A stretch of 5,405 bases of DNA. Source: Rhizobiaceae bacterium. Its GTDB lineage: Bacteria; Pseudomonadota; Alphaproteobacteria; Rhizobiales; Rhizobiaceae. The stretch spans positions 1 through 5,405 of the forward strand of contig SCRB01001017.1 in NCBI GenBank assembly GCA_004299545.1, given 5' to 3'. The notes beneath the pieces were generated by a model. It had not been told where the DNA came from, searched no databases, and saw nothing but the letters and a program-made list of their open reading frames with translations. How positions within the stretch are numbered: position 1 is the stretch's first letter; each line of letters starts with the position of its first letter. This document shows positions 4,928-5,405 of the stretch, in pieces. The position numbers and the translations under genes are program-made.

Positions 4928-5405
4928 CTAGCGGTCCCGGTCATCGCCCGTCTCCTTGCCGGCATCGGGACTATTGGAGCCGTTCGGCTTGACACCCTTC
5001 TTGTCCTTACTCAGCGCAGCGATGTCCTTGGCGTCCCTCAGCACTTCGGTCATGCGCCCGAGGCTGCCGCCCTCTATGCCGATCTCCTTCATCAGATTGT
5101 CGATCATCGGCGCCTGGACGCGGTATCGAAGCGCCGAATCGATGACCTCGTCGGTGACGTTGCGGTTCTGGCCGCCGCCTGCGCCATTGACGCCGTCGAC
5201 ATGCAGGATCTTGATGCCCTCGATCCTTTCCATCGGCTTGACGCTCTCGCGCACGATGCCTTCGATCCGCTCCAGCAGCTTCTCGCGCAGGCGCCCTGCC
5301 CGAGCCTCGTCGCTCAGCACATTGTCTGCCTCGTTGATCTCGCGCGTGCCCTTGGCATCGACCTGGTAGCGTTCGGCGGCGGCCATTGCGCGGATCTTCT
5401 CCGCC
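4928..5405 (-). CDS. Flotillin-family protein, C-terminal part, cut by the right window edge
   Basis: This is the last 158 residues of a flotillin-family protein (bacterial FloT/YuaG-like), a membrane-associated SPFH-domain scaffold of functional membrane microdomains. The N-terminal membrane anchor and SPFH domain lie off the right edge. Seen: the Ala/Glu-rich coiled-coil end AEKIRAMAAAERYQVDAKGT (visible residues 1-20), EGIVRESVKPMERIEGIKIL (48-67), then HVDGVNGAGGGQNRN (68-82) and IDSALRYRVQAPMIDNLMKE (88-107), typical of the flotillin C-terminal region, and a charged hydrophilic tail rich in Lys, Asp, Gly and Ser. The frame is open to the window edge, so ATG at 5386 is internal. The stop is TAG. 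It lies 129 bases upstream of the SRPBCC operon on the same strand, but the intervening palindromes make a shared transcript uncertain. Confidence 0.9.
   Translation of the reverse strand, partial: AEKIRAMAAAERYQVDAKGTREINEADNVLSDEARAGRLREKLLERIEGIVRESVKPMERIEGIKILHVDGVNGAGGGQNRNVTDEVIDSALRYRVQAPMIDNLMKEIGIEGGSLGRMTEVLRDAKDIAALSKDKKGVKPNGSNSPDAGKETGDDRDR

Overview
The window looks like chromosomal or large-replicon DNA from an alphaproteobacterium, most likely Rhizobiaceae or a close Rhizobiales relative. Three things suggest this: GC-rich coding sequence with G/C-ending codons, the gene families present, and two intergenic palindromic elements that resemble repeats I remember from Rhizobium, Sinorhizobium and Agrobacterium genomes. 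No RNA gene, CRISPR array, insertion sequence or prophage is visible. Coding density is high and no gene-free stretch exceeds 300 bases.

Region 1 (1-1515, minus strand) is a tight operon read right to left: a LamB/YcsF-family protein (pxpA), a minimal 80-residue biotin carboxyl carrier protein (accB type) and a biotin carboxylase (accC type). The last is cut by the left window edge and starts at a GTG that overlaps the carrier stop codon. Operons of this kind often continue with pxpB/pxpC (allophanate hydrolase subunit 1/2-like) genes, which would lie off the left edge. The nominal role is 5-oxoproline cleavage. The attached biotin carboxylase and carrier also allow a split, urea-carboxylase-like carboxylase.

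Region 2 (1516-2713) holds a 277-base AT-rich divergent intergenic region with several palindromes, followed by a plus-strand LysR-type regulator. Its position makes it the obvious candidate controller of the pxpA operon.

Region 3 (2714-2829) separates the convergent regulator and oxidoreductase genes. It contains a perfect 10-bp inverted repeat of rhizobial mosaic-repeat type.

Region 4 (2830-4798, minus strand) is a two-gene operon. The first gene is a 145-residue stand-alone SRPBCC (START/polyketide-cyclase-like) protein. Seven bases later comes a 507-residue protein whose N-terminal SRPBCC domain is clearly paralogous to the first gene and is fused through a Pro/Ser-rich linker to a full quinone-oxidoreductase (zeta-crystallin-type MDR) domain. 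This fusion is the most unusual gene in the window.

Region 5 (4799-5405) has a 129-base spacer with a second palindromic repeat, then the 3' end of a flotillin-family gene running in from the right edge.
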